The notes under the pieces were generated by a model. It made no database searches. It had not been told where the DNA came from and saw nothing but the letters and a program-made list of their open reading frames with translations. The position numbers were made by a program, and so were the translations under genes. A stretch of DNA of 64,000 nucleotides from Sitta carolinensis (Eukaryota > Chordata > Aves > Passeriformes > Sittidae). This document shows, piece after piece, positions 53,661 to 64,000 of this stretch (its first letter is position 1; each line of letters begins with the position of its first letter). The stretch spans positions 28,359,690 to 28,423,689 of the forward strand of contig CM063289.1 of NCBI GenBank assembly GCA_032173965.1, in the 5' to 3' direction.

Positions 53661-55990
53661 GGATTGTTTCTCGACAAAGCTTTTCTGCAAAAAAAGACTG
53701 AGAAAAATGAGGACTGTGTATACTCCACAGTTACACCAGCCTCTGAGGACCAAATTTTTTTTTCTTCCACCATTTCTCACCATATTCCTCTTCCAACAAA
53801 ACTTCCTCCCATCCCAACCACATAATGTATTGTAAATATGCAAAAACACTAAGGGCTTAGTTCCCCTCTGCTTGTAAACACAGCACTCCCATTAGTGGTG
53901 AGGCTGCCCATGCCTTTCAGGGGGAAAATGGACTCTGAAATGCTTGGGAGAAAAAGCAAAGCTCTAATTCATGTGTCTTGGATTGAAAAATTGAACCCAC
54001 TCTGCTTATTTGCACCTCCATGCCAAAAAAAAAAGTGCTGGTGCACTGGTCACAAGTGCAGATGAAGCAAACTAATACGGATTTCCGTGGTCTAATAACA
54101 AACAGGGATGTTCAGACGCTGTTGCCAATTCTGCATGATTGACTGTTAAGTCCAGAGAGACAACTCTGTCCCATTGAAATCAATAGGATTTTTGCCGTTG
54201 GCTTTCCTGGGACAAAGATTTCATTTCCAATAATCCACCACCTGATTTTAGGCATGTCGTTTAGTAACTGATTCACTGCCAATTTACAGGAGAAACTTCC
54301 CCTACTGAAGAATGTGCTCTCCTTTTTCTCTTTTCTTTCCTCCCATCGCCCCTGCTTTTTTTCCCCACTGACTTTCCATTTAGTAATAGTTCTTTCACAA
54401 AAGGTATCAATTTTCCTTTAGGTTTTTTTGCCTTGTTTTGTTCTGTTGGGGGGTTTTGTTGTTGTTTTTGTACTTTACTACATACCATAATATGGGAAAT
54501 GGTCCCTCCAGGCATGACTGTTTGAGATGAGGATGTGGTAAGTTGAGGATCTATGTTGTTGTGTTGGATTTCATCACGCCTCCACACATCCTTAAAGCAC
54601 TGTGACATGCACTGACTTGGAACAACTAATCCACACCTGGTGACAGGCTACATCACCGTGGCTTAAAAAATTTCAGCCTCTTCCCTCGTGCAGGAAGGGG
54701 TCATGTTCCCCGTGCCTGCCTCAGGATGCTAACAGATATAATAGTCAGGACAGGCAAACAGAAGGATCTGTTAAAGGGAGTTGTCATGATAAACAGGTGT
54801 GATATTCAGGTTGCTACTTCAGGGAATCTCGGGGAAGGAAGCTGGGTAGCCGGACCCCAAGCAGATGGTAGGGTTTTTCTTTGCAGAATGCACAGCCTGA
54901 AACAAATTCTGACACGGTTTCACTGAGGCAAACCAGGGTTGACTCCACAGGGTGGTTTAGGACTGCAATGGAAAACAGCACAAGCTCCACAACTTCTTAG
55001 AATTATGTCTTTAAATTTTAGGTTGTTATAAAGCTGATAACCTTTAAATGAACGAGAATGACTGCAGGGAGTTATGGAGAGTCCTGTCATGATCCAGACT
55101 CTTTTGGGTGCATAGGTTCTCCAGAAGTGCCAGGGCTTGGATTAATACTTGGGCTCCAGTTAGCAGTATGTGACTGTTCACACAGATTTGCATGTTTGAG
55201 AGCTGATAGTTAAAATTTGGGATTCACAGGCAAGTATAAGTCTATGGAGGATTTACCTGTGAAAAACTTTTAAAGTCAGTTACTTGAACAACAATGCAAA
55301 AAAGAGGAAAGAAAAACAGTTCTCAAACAGAATATAAATTAAGGCAAAGCATGAAATTAATAAGAATGGAGAGCAAAAACATGTAGTGTGTTAAAATAAT
55401 AAGTCATTTTGTGCACACGCACAATTTATTAATTTACAGTTGTGTTTCTGGAGGCAGTATTTCTGTTCCTAGCTCTCAGTTACTTCAGTATAGAAAAATG
55501 TCGATTTCCACTAAAATTCTGTCAGCATTGATATCAGTTTTATCACAGTTATTTATAACCTATACACCAACCTGAATATAATTAACTGTATATAATTTGT
55601 AGGGCTTGCCAAATAGTGAACAGTTATTTGCTACCCAAAGTATTTGTGTAATTAAAAAAATGTCAGCTAGTGTATTAGAAACATTTCATACAGCTGGCTA
55701 AATATTTCAGAACATATTGGTGAATAATATATTAATTCACTGATGTACTACATATTGAATAAATTGTTTTAATAAGTTAAATTGCATTTGGCCCATTAGA
55801 GATGACTCCAACTCTTGCAAAGTATTGAGCTGAAGGGAGCTGAGGGCATGACAGAGGAGGCTTTATCAGGTTGTTAAATATTAGGTCTTGTGAGTACAGC
55901 AGTTAGGGGTACACTTAGGAGCACTACTGAATGAAGAATACAGTTCTCCAAGACACTGTTCTCTCGAGGTCATACAAATGTGGTAACTGG
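53661..55990. other. Unique AT-rich non-coding DNA
   Basis: About 2.3 kb with no recognised gene. Short A or T runs occur at 53754-53764 and 54024-54033. 54420-54470 is T/G-rich. 55370-55790 is strongly AT-rich. Possible faint regulatory texture at 55540-55700 only. Confidence 0.45.
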
Positions 55991-56960
55991 AACCTTTCTA
56001 AGGCATAAAAGTACTTTTGTACTTTCGCAAAATCAATACGGTGCCGTTAATGTGAAGTTCGCTTTCCCAGCCTGTAATTACTAAGGTCAATATTATACAG
56101 TCGTTATTAAATAAAAATAAAAAAAAAAAGTTCCCACTCTGTATCTAATCAAATTTCAGGTTCTGTGTACTGTAAGTTCATGTTATAACTTTGCCATGTT
56201 AACAAGGAGTTTGTGCAGCAGCGCTGGCTGCGCCGTGCAGCTACATTGTGTAAGTGCTTTCCCATATGGTGAGCTGTGCCTGCAGCAGCATATAGCACTT
56301 CTGTCTGGTGTCATGCTCCCCTCTCCCCAGGTTTTATGTGCCTAATTCAATACCAAGGCGAGTCGAGTTAAAGGGGAAATCAAACCCCTGCCTTGTGGGC
56401 CCTGTGCTGGCTGTCTCACTGTCCTGTACCTGTGAAGATCCTAAGGCAAGAGGCCTTGGGAATGAGTTTCTATCAATGTTTTATGTTGGTATCAATTCCA
56501 TGAGGTGCACAAGATGTTTTGTGGCTTCCTGTTGTGCTTCTATACTCTCTTCAGAGCAGGGAAGCAGTAAATTTAGAGAAACAGTAAAATGGGGGATTTG
56601 TATTCTCGGTATTTTTAATAAAAATTCAGCAATTGCATATTATAAAGTCATAAACCGGCACAATTTTTACCACAATGTCCATTCAGAAGAGGGCTCCTGG
56701 ATCGTGGCAGTGATAAGCAGGCAGGGCTGTCTGTTGGGTTCCTTATCCATGGCACCAGGATTGTCTGTTGTTCAGATGTGTGAGCTCCGGCCTCGGTTTC
56801 CGTTCACGGTTGCCGTGTATCATCGCAAGAGTGATGATAACGCCTCTTCAAGGTGGCATTATAGTGACAGTTTAACATGGCAAACTTCTGCTTGGCAAAC
56901 AGACAGCGACTGTTAGCCAATATTGGCTGAGACTCGCTGATGATACCACGTAGTGTATCC
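55991..56960. promoter_or_regulatory. Candidate conserved non-coding enhancer block
   Basis: Complex DNA with AATCAATACGGTGCCGTTAATGTG near 56030 and CCTGTAATTACTAAGG near 56071, and a perfect dyad at 56008-56025. In the second half ATAAACCGGCAC, AAGAGTGATGATAACGCC and TTAGCCAATATTGGCTGAG (NF-Y/NFI-like, partly palindromic) stand out. It overlaps the longest open frame in the window (56308-56916, 202 codons), which has no domain or splice context and is probably chance. Confidence 0.42.
56008..56025. other. Perfect inverted repeat, 7-bp arms and 4-nt loop
   Basis: AAAGTAC (56008-56014), TTTT, GTACTTT (56019-56025). Confidence 0.85.
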
Positions 56961-58740
56961 TTAAAGAGGATAGTTCTTTGGACTTGATCCCGCTCAGTTT
57001 TCTCTCATGCGCCTCTCAGTCCAAGGAGGAAAAAAGAGAGCAGATAAATGTATCGACCCTCCTTTTTATGGCTGCCTCCACCCTTCTTTTTACAGGGGTA
57101 TGCGGAGGAATGGTTTCCAAATATAGGCTTTTTACTGTCTTTCCTTCTAGGAAATGGTCTGGAGTTTGAGGAGTCAGAAATCCTACTTCTGAAATGCTAA
57201 AAAGGAGGTTTAGCATAATGCTTATCACTGGGAGATGTTTCTTCTTCTGAGAGACTCAAGAGAGTGTGTCCCAGTGAGCCCTGACAGGCAGGATGGCAAT
57301 CTCCCTCCGGCAGGTTTTTGGGTTAACTAAGTTAGGGTAATCTCTGGCCTGTGCTCAGTAACTCAAGCCTGAAACTCTGCAGCTGGAGACCTCAAACATT
57401 CCTATTGCTCTGCCCGAACATGCTGTCATATCCTTCTTTACCACTAGAGCACAAAATCCAGCAATCCACATGAGCTGCTTCTCAATCTCTACTGTTAACT
57501 TCTAGTAAATGATGCATTTAGGATTATTTAAAATAGTTGCTTTTTTACCATGTAACTATGATGCTCTCTGAATGCCTGTCAGTGAAATAACTGTGAATTT
57601 TAACAAGCATGCTTTAAATAGGCTGCTTTATGTATAAATGTAAGTTAAGATCTTAACAGGAATTCCATTTTAGTATCTATCGTAATGTTTTGATGATCCC
57701 TTCTGATACCTTCTGTGTACCGAGAGTCTCATTCCTCAAGTAACATTGTGTTGTTAAAAGGTTATTCTTATTTTACAACCTTATTTTGTGAGCTGGGTGA
57801 TGCCAGTGGAAGCATACGGGCCCCGTTTCAGACAGCAGCACCTGTAACTCATGTCCTCAAGAAAAGGGGGTGTGCAGATTTGCTGATTGTACTGAGACCT
57901 CTTTGTAATTCCTGCACTATTTCTCTCTTGATCTAAGCTTTTGGAGTCCCTTTTGGCAGCTGGAGGGTTTTGTTTTGTGGTGCTTTGGTCACAGGCTGCT
58001 GGGCATGTGCATGGGTTACTACGTGGGTGGAAGCGGAGTCGCGTCGTGCTCGATTCAGGGAAAACCGCTCCAGAGCAACTTTGTCTTGGTTTGTTTTGGA
58101 AGGAGCCGTCGCAGATCTTGGCTGGAGGCGAAGCTGTCAGGGTGAGGGTCATGACGAGCTGTAGATAGCGGTGAGGCTGCAAGAAAGCCGGTGTCATGAG
58201 CCAGAAAAAGTGCCGGCCTGAAGCCGAGCAGATTTACTTTATCCCCACCACAGCTCAAGTCAGATTGCTGTCTTTACCTCTCCGACAGGAATTTGCCAGC
58301 CCTTCTTAGGTGCCCACCAGATATCTCAGGAAGATGCATCTTGCCACGTGCCTGTCCCAGCAGGAATGAGCCGGGACTATTCTCTTTTCCAGAAATACAT
58401 TGCAAATTGTTGGGCCAAAATAGAATGTGTAAGTAAAGCTTAGACATAATCTCTGCTTAAGCATTGACCCCAGGCCTTAGATTTATAAGCTTATTCCTGC
58501 TGTCCCACCATAAAACTAAAATATCCACTCCAACATGTAGCATTTACATAATAGTTTGGTGCAGCTTTATGAATGTATGTGCTCATATTTTACCACTTGC
58601 TGTGAAAAAGAGAGTCCTGAGGCCTTGATTCAGCCTGGCTGTTCTAGTGCAGTGCAACTCGATCCCGGTATTGCAGAAGGTGGACTCATCGCCTGGGGAG
58701 AGTCACATCACTTTCTTGGGAATGCCGTGAAGAAAGCAGC
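56961..58740. other. Unique non-coding DNA
   Basis: Two acceptor-like pyrimidine-AG sites occur at 57095 (CTTCTTTTTACAG) and 57150 (CTGTCTTTCCTTCTAG), with no matching donor at a sensible distance that I could confirm. CpG-bearing sequence at 58020-58190 hosts overlapping frames on both strands with no domain. No gene called. Confidence 0.42.
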
Positions 58741-59830
58741 TGTGAAGTGTCTGTAGGGCTGCCCAGAGAGCAGCTGCTTCCCGGGTGTCCTGGCCATGGC
58801 CCCATAGCTCTGCCTCCTCTTCCTCCAGGGAGGAAGATGGGGGTGCCTTGCTTTTGGGCAGCACCCGCTCGGGGCAGGACAGCTGCTGCTGGGAGCTGGC
58901 ACCTCAGTTTTTGTCCTTCAGGGACCTGGAGATGAGAGGAACCCTCTAAAGTGGATAAACAGCTGCAAAGTGAGTTTTGCAATGAAACATGTTAAATATG
59001 TAGTATATAAAAAAGAAAGTTATTAAGAACTTAAGATAAGATCAAAACATTCCAGACGTTATGGTCTGTTCCTGCAGAGCTGTGTAAAAAATGCTGGAGC
59101 ATTACAAAGGGGAGCAGCAGAAGAGTTCAGATAGGTCAGGTATTTTGGACATTGCAGCCCATTAACATAACAAATTAAAAATAACAGATGATAGTCTAAC
59201 TCTTGAGATTGTAGCATAGTCCTGCTTTTAAAGGCAGAAAATGTTTCTGATTTTTCACAACAAACACATGAGGTTTTTATGGAAGATTTTCAGAGGTTTC
59301 TTGAGTGCTTTGCTAACATTGTGACTTTCAGTATAAAATATGCACTAGGATTTACACCCCAGCCATACACTTTATAATTGGAAAAGGGTGTTCCTGCGGC
59401 TGAGATTCAGCTGCAAAATCCACGGGATTCAGAACCAAGCTTTCATTTTGAACTGTGGCCATGCAATCTCCAAATTAAACATGAAAACACTAGCTAAAGA
59501 GATGAATATAATGAGTGGAACAGATGATCTGCAGCAAACATGAGATATTTCCTTTTAAATTATGAATCATCAAAATCACACCTATAGTTATTATTTTCCC
59601 AGTCTCCATGGAAGGTCAAAAGTGCTATCAGCTAAATGGATGCAAATCTAGAATACTTTCAGCAAAGTTACTGAAACACACAGCAGACTGATTGCATTGA
59701 TGAAGAAAAGGACATGAAAGATATATGGCCTTTTTAACACCTTCTTTCCATAGTGTGAATCGTTTTAAGGTTTATTTAATCCTAATTGCATATATATATA
59801 TATTGGGTTTTGAAAATAATTTCTGTTAAA
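58741..59830. other. Unique DNA: GC-rich then AT-rich
   Basis: 58741-58935 is GC-rich but CpG-poor, with incidental open frames on both strands. From 58960 the sequence is AT-rich, ending in a short (TA) run at 59789-59803. No gene recognised. Confidence 0.5.
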
Positions 59831-62600
59831 CCTGTTGTTGCAGTATACAATCACATATTTTAAGGGACAAGTTTGGGACTCTTCAGTTGCAAAAAGCACC
59901 TCTCTAAATTGCCCAACTAAAAACATCAGATGTCCTCAAATACCATTTGAAAAGATAGCCATTTTTTTTTTTTTCAGCTGTGCCGTAGCCTCCGTATCTT
60001 ACTGTCAAGAAGCTTCTTTTGGGACTGAGACAGGTCACGTTGGAAGTCAGTGGCTAATCAGCTCCCACTGCACACTGTCTGCTTTCAGCTTGAATTATCT
60101 TAGGCAGACATCCTGGCTAGCTGCAACACAAACCTCTGATGGCTTAAGCCTGAGAAGACCTGAGTTTGGCAGCCACTAAGTTAGCGATGAGGAGAGGAAA
60201 AGAAATCCTATCTCTTCTGGTGCTTTTCCCGTCTTGGTTTCCCCACTGGAAATCAATAGGAAGGTCGATAGTTGGTTTTGAGTTGTTCCCTACATGCTGG
60301 AGTTTTCTGATGTAAACCTTGGGTGTCTGGGTTTCAGACGCTCTAATGTGTCAGGAGGTTTGATAGCTGCCACTGCCATCCCAAGTTACACTTTATTTCC
60401 AGTGACAGCCTTCGTAACATGAGAAAGGGATGAATTCAACAGTTAGAAGTACAGATCAATCTTAGATGCTCACTGCTCAGGGGGAGGGGACAGGTTAAAA
60501 TTTTTAGAGAAATTGATTATGGGGGTTTTTGAGCTATGTGCTGAAAAAAATGCTGTGTGGGATAGGTCTACATGGAGGTAACATAATTTTTTCCAAAGAT
60601 ACTTTTGGCATAATCCAAGACTCCATGAGCATTGAGTTTCTTTGCTCACTGCTAAGTAGAAATTACTCAGCATGAAGGTACAGTGGCTGGGGAAAGTTTT
60701 TATTGATTAAAAAGCTCCCATTCAGGTTCTTCTGTTAGCACTTTCATAACCAAAACAGCTAAGATAATAAGAATATTGCATAAATGGTATATTCCAACAT
60801 GCCTTTTCTCTGTTGATGTGAAGGAACTGAATCCATGAGGGAAGGTTGAGTTGTGGCAGGGAAGCTTGAGTTGAGCAATGTTGCAGGTCTTTTCTGCATT
60901 TATTGAGTCTTACAAGCATTGGTACAAGAGTCACCTCCTGTGCATCTCTGTAATATGGATCTGTCTTTTCTGACAGTGGTTTGGTGTCTTTCTGCCTCAC
61001 CTGCTCTCATCTTTTGTCTCCTCTGCAAGAACCCATTTGCCCCTTTGCTTCTTGACTGACTTGGTTCTTTATTCATGAAGAACACGTCACTGGTGGGGAA
61101 GGTTGCTGCTGTCATTCTTCTACTGCAAATTTGGAGAAGGGCTAGATGGATGTTCACCAACGTAGCACTTCCTCTGCAACAACAGGACATCACTCTAATT
61201 CATCTTCTACTCACTCTTTATTCACACTAGAGGAAGCTCTGTCCTTGGGTCTACACATGGGCTTCATCAATTGGCTTCAGTGGAGAGCAGCTGAGAGCTA
61301 AGCCTGGACCATACATATTTGAAAAGCACAATCCAGTCCTCCCAGCCTTTCTCCCAACATATCCGTTGGTAGCCTTGGCAAACATTTCAGTGAGGGTGTC
61401 CATAGAATCTGAGGAAAATGCTTAAGCTGTCCTGCCTTACACAGATATTAATTGCAAATGTGATTTTCAGACCTAAGAAAATCAAAATGCTTAAAGTGGA
61501 CCTAGAAAAGTCTTTGAAAATCGTGATGATACATCTTTCGTATTACCAAAATGACACTGTTATTTAAAGCACTGAAACTGCTCTTTGAATTCTATCTCAA
61601 TATTTAACCAATAATATTTAAAGATGTGCACATGAAGCAAGTATCTTACCCTAGTACACTTTTAGATATCAATCATGCTGTATTAATTGAAAGGATTTGG
61701 TCTAATCTCATAAAGAAACAGGCAAACTCTTGGCTTTTCTCTAAAGTAAAAATATATCACTCATGTCATCCATTACTATGCTATAATTATGGTAAGTGAA
61801 GCAGAACAGAATCGATGGAGCAATTTATCAATGCATTCCCAACTATTCCTGCACAGCTGACGTCATGCAGCTGCAGATACTGTCCTTCAATATAAAAGAT
61901 ACCCAGCAGTGTCAAGACTTTATTCTGATCTACTCCAGCATAATATTTTCATATTTAATATTGTCATTTCAATTATGGTTTAATTAATTTATTTCATTCA
62001 CTATGAAATTACACTTAATTAGTTGGCTTTTAATTTTTTCCCCCCAAATTAAAATTTCAAAAGGGCAAAAAAAAGAGGGAGAATAAAAATCCTAGACATC
62101 ATTTAATTCAGACTTCAAGGTCAAAAACCCCTTATAGTTTAAACTTTATGCTAATAGAGCATAAACTTGATCTTTTCTGTTCCACTCTAAATTATTTCAA
62201 GATAAGAAGCAGAATATAATATGTGTAGTAAGCATTTCCAATAGACATTTGTCTTCAGATATTAAATACTTCCCTAAAATGTCACTTTAATACTCAGATA
62301 CTGTTTAGTACCTTCAAATATTTGCCTTTTTGCACACTCTGTTTTCCAAGTGTTGAGTTTTACCCATATATTATCTTTTTAAGTTTTATTCAAATAGGCT
62401 GACAGAGTTAGAGCCTCATGTAGACTAAACTTTAGTGCAGCAGTCCTGGAGATAGCACTGTTTGTTCTGTAAAAACACTCACCCCGCATTCCTCCTCAAG
62501 TTATTAAATGTGTTTACACTACATTAAATATGAAAAATGAACTTCTTCAGCAAAGGGATTGTTTAAAATACTGGGAGAAATATGGCTGGAATACCTTGCT
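59831..62600. other. Long plain AT-rich non-coding stretch
   Basis: About 2.8 kb without recognised repeats or genes. A T12 run at 59963-59975 is followed by CAG, a pyrimidine-AG with no clear exon. 61430-62570 is AT-rich with TAAT words but no distinct cluster. Confidence 0.45.
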
Positions 62601-63412
62601 CTACCCCCTGGCCCCGAGGAGCGGTACTGAGGTGCTTCACTCAGCTCCTCACGGCACTTTTCCTACTCCTGGGCCAGAGTAGCTTCTGACAACCGTGCCT
62701 TTCTTCATCTGGCACAAAGTCTTCGTTGGGATTTTGGCACTGTCAGAGCGAAGGGCGTTTGGTCCAAAAACACGCCGATCTCGCAGGGTGGGGAGAAGAA
62801 GGGAAGTGTTTGTTTACAGCTTGCCCCGCCATCGGGCTCTCTCAATAAACCAGCCTTCCCTAAGATATCTGGCTGCTGGGATGACTTTTTTCTCCTCAAA
62901 CTTTTCCTTTTGTCTTTGGGAGAGGAGCACATGGAAAAGTTTGTCAGGAAATTAAAGCTGCGAAAGTAGTTTTTTCTCACACGACAGCTGCGAGTTTACG
63001 TGGCGTTGTGTACAGTCCCCCTGTCATCCCATTTCCTCCTCTGGAGGGGCCTTTGCTCCCGGTGGGTTCCTGGGGCCTCGTTAAACAGGGATGAAAGGCA
63101 ACACATCTTCTGTGTCCCAACAGCCATAGGGTCCCTGTTGTGCACTGTTCCCATCATCAGGACCCCCTCTTGGGTGCCTTGGTGGGGCTTCGCCAGCACT
63201 GTGCCCTGGAAAGGGTTAAGGTGCCCAGGCGGCCCATGGAAAGCTCAGTGTCCGTCCCTCTTTAAAGAAGTACTTACAAACACCTGCAGGGTGGATTTCT
63301 GAAGGGCAAGTTTACCTGATATTACACGGTATTGTTTAATTTGGACTATATTTAACCAGCGCTCTGTTGAAACAGTGTCGGCGAGCTCTGAGAGCTTGCC
63401 AGGCACATTCTC
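62601..63412. other. Unique DNA with scattered CpG
   Basis: 62740-62790 holds GCGAAGGGCGTTTGGTCC with a TTTGG-T-CCAAA palindrome at 62758-62768 flanked by GGCGT/ACGCC. 63000-63240 is GC-moderate. Open frames on both strands overlap; none is recognisable. Confidence 0.42.
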
Positions 63413-63413
63413 A

Positions 63414-63489
63414 AAATGGTTGCCAAGCTGTAAGATGGCTGCCAAGGTCTGACTGCACTGAACAGGTCCAAAATGGTGACCAACTTCTC
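63414..63489 (+). repeat. Degenerate 19-bp tandem repeat of YY1-like words
   Basis: AAATGGTTGCCAAG (63414), AGATGGCTGCCAAG (63433) and AAATGGTGACCAAC (63471) start at multiples of 19 bp. The unit starting at 63452 is decayed but keeps a CTG...AGGTC skeleton in register. Copies 1 and 2 match at 12 of 14 bases, 1 and 4 at 11 of 14. The ATGGCTGCC/ATGGTTGCC core resembles the YY1 site. It is either a small ancient minisatellite or a regularly phased binding array, just upstream of a pyrimidine/TG tract. Confidence 0.65.
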
Positions 63490-63505
63490 ACAATTTTCCT
63501 GCCGA

Positions 63506-63516
63506 TTTCTTTTTTC

Positions 63517-63547
<31 letters not shown>

Positions 63548-63600
63548 TTTTCTCTTTTTTTTTTGGTGCTCGCGCATGTGTGTGTGTGTGTGTTTTTTTT
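63506..63600. repeat. Pyrimidine tract, then (TG)n and T8
   Basis: Mostly T with some C from 63506 to 63564, then GGTGCTCGCGCA, then about eight TG units (63577-63592) and a final T run. This is a compound simple repeat with alternating purine-pyrimidine (Z-DNA-prone) DNA next to a triplex-prone tract. Confidence 0.9.
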
Positions 63601-63960
63601 GTTTTCCTTCCCAAAGTAAGGAAGATGCCGGACTTGGCACCGGCCTCTTGGCACTGCGATTTATAGTGTCATCCAGAGATTCAAGTAGTTACTGTGTTCT
63701 TGTTTCACAGCACTTGGCAGAAAGCTGCCGAGGGGAGGACGTGAGGTGAAATAGCCGGTGTAAAATAACATCAGCGTTTTCCTTCCTTGGCTAAAAAGTA
63801 CCAAACACGTTGGGGAGGAAAAAAAGTTTAGAAAACCCAGTGTGGAAGGTAGGGTATTTGGAAAGAAATCAGCAGAGAACAGCTTCGACCATAGCTCCAG
63901 ACTTTCCTTTTGAGCTGCGTGTCTAAAGTGGTGCAAACTTAATCTCCAACAGGTTTAGGA
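63601..63960. other. Unique non-coding spacer
   Basis: Ordinary sequence between two simple repeats. A minus-strand open frame (63661-63936) is not recognisable. No signal seen. Confidence 0.5.
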
Positions 63961-64000
63961 TTATTTATATATATATGTATATATATATATATATATATAT
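63961..64000. repeat. (TA)n microsatellite running off the window
   Basis: TTATTTATATATATATG followed by uninterrupted TA units to the last base. Its full length is unknown because the window ends inside it. Confidence 0.92.

Noticed and set aside
56308..56916. Longest open frame, 202 codons on the plus strand
   Set aside because: No domain, no repeat family, odd composition rich in Cys and Ser, and no splice or promoter context. One frame of this length is expected in 64 kb of six-frame translation.
57080..57170. Two pyrimidine-AG acceptor-like sites in tandem
   Set aside because: No donor at a plausible exon distance could be confirmed and the frame context is not coding-like.
63352..63654. 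Frames rich in Lys or Phe over the T tract
   Set aside because: Translations of the pyrimidine/TG simple repeat.
1..64000. CRISPR array, tRNA or rRNA, microRNA precursors, retroviral or DNA-transposon genes
   Set aside because: No regularly spaced repeats, no tRNA-like A/B boxes or rRNA blocks, no familiar microRNA seed-stem and no pol or transposase motifs were seen when reading. A covariance-model and repeat-library search could still find degraded ones.

Overview
This window looks like vertebrate nuclear DNA, most likely from a bird. The only interspersed repeats I recognise are short, 5'-truncated CR1 LINE fragments. They show the usual CR1 3'-end sentence (a 'gaacaggctgcc' or 'ggccaggttgga' block, a run ending in 'ttccaacc', then a 'gattct' tail). 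There are eight, none longer than about 340 bp. I see no SINEs, no LTR elements and no bacterial-type gene organisation. CR1 also occurs in crocodilians and turtles, so 'bird' is an inference from repeat sparsity and CR1 type.

I find no convincing protein-coding gene. Every open reading frame over 100 residues is single-frame, lacks a recognisable domain and looks like chance; the longest is 202 residues at 56308-56916. The best splice-flanked candidate is a 75-bp exon-like segment at 9502-9576. The best promoter candidate is one CpG island at about 24536-24890, with a GC-rich shoulder at 23950-24400. It carries divergent YY1-type ATGGCGGC motifs, a CCAAT box, a TCACGTGA E-box and a GGGCT pentamer repeat able to form a G-quadruplex. 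It could start a noncoding or unrecognised transcript, possibly in both directions.

The rest reads like a gene desert or a very large intron. Plain unique DNA with scattered simple repeats alternates with blocks whose texture resembles conserved non-coding enhancers: non-repetitive, dense in TAAT, octamer, PBX-HOX, SOX and CRE-like words, often with short perfect inverted repeats. Such blocks lie near 4200-4930, 8380-8765, 17450-18500, 21440-22340, 29040-29420, 30300-30520, 33290-33560, 37550-37740, 39830-40380, 43340-44260, 45540-46400, 48836-49340, 50921-52830, 53120-53660 and 55991-56960. Conservation cannot be read from one sequence, so these are pattern-based guesses that an alignment would settle quickly. 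This layout would fit the regulatory landscape of a developmental regulator, but I cannot name the locus.

The items most worth a second look are: a CR1 fragment flanked by a 14-bp direct repeat (CR1 usually leaves little or no target-site duplication); a degenerate 19-bp-period tandem array of YY1-like words at 63414-63489; the CpG-island promoter with five GGTGCC/GGCACC words; the 12-bp-arm palindrome at 4750-4779; and the CACCC hairpin at 53428-53448. I found no CRISPR array, operon, tRNA, rRNA, recognisable microRNA or retroviral gene.
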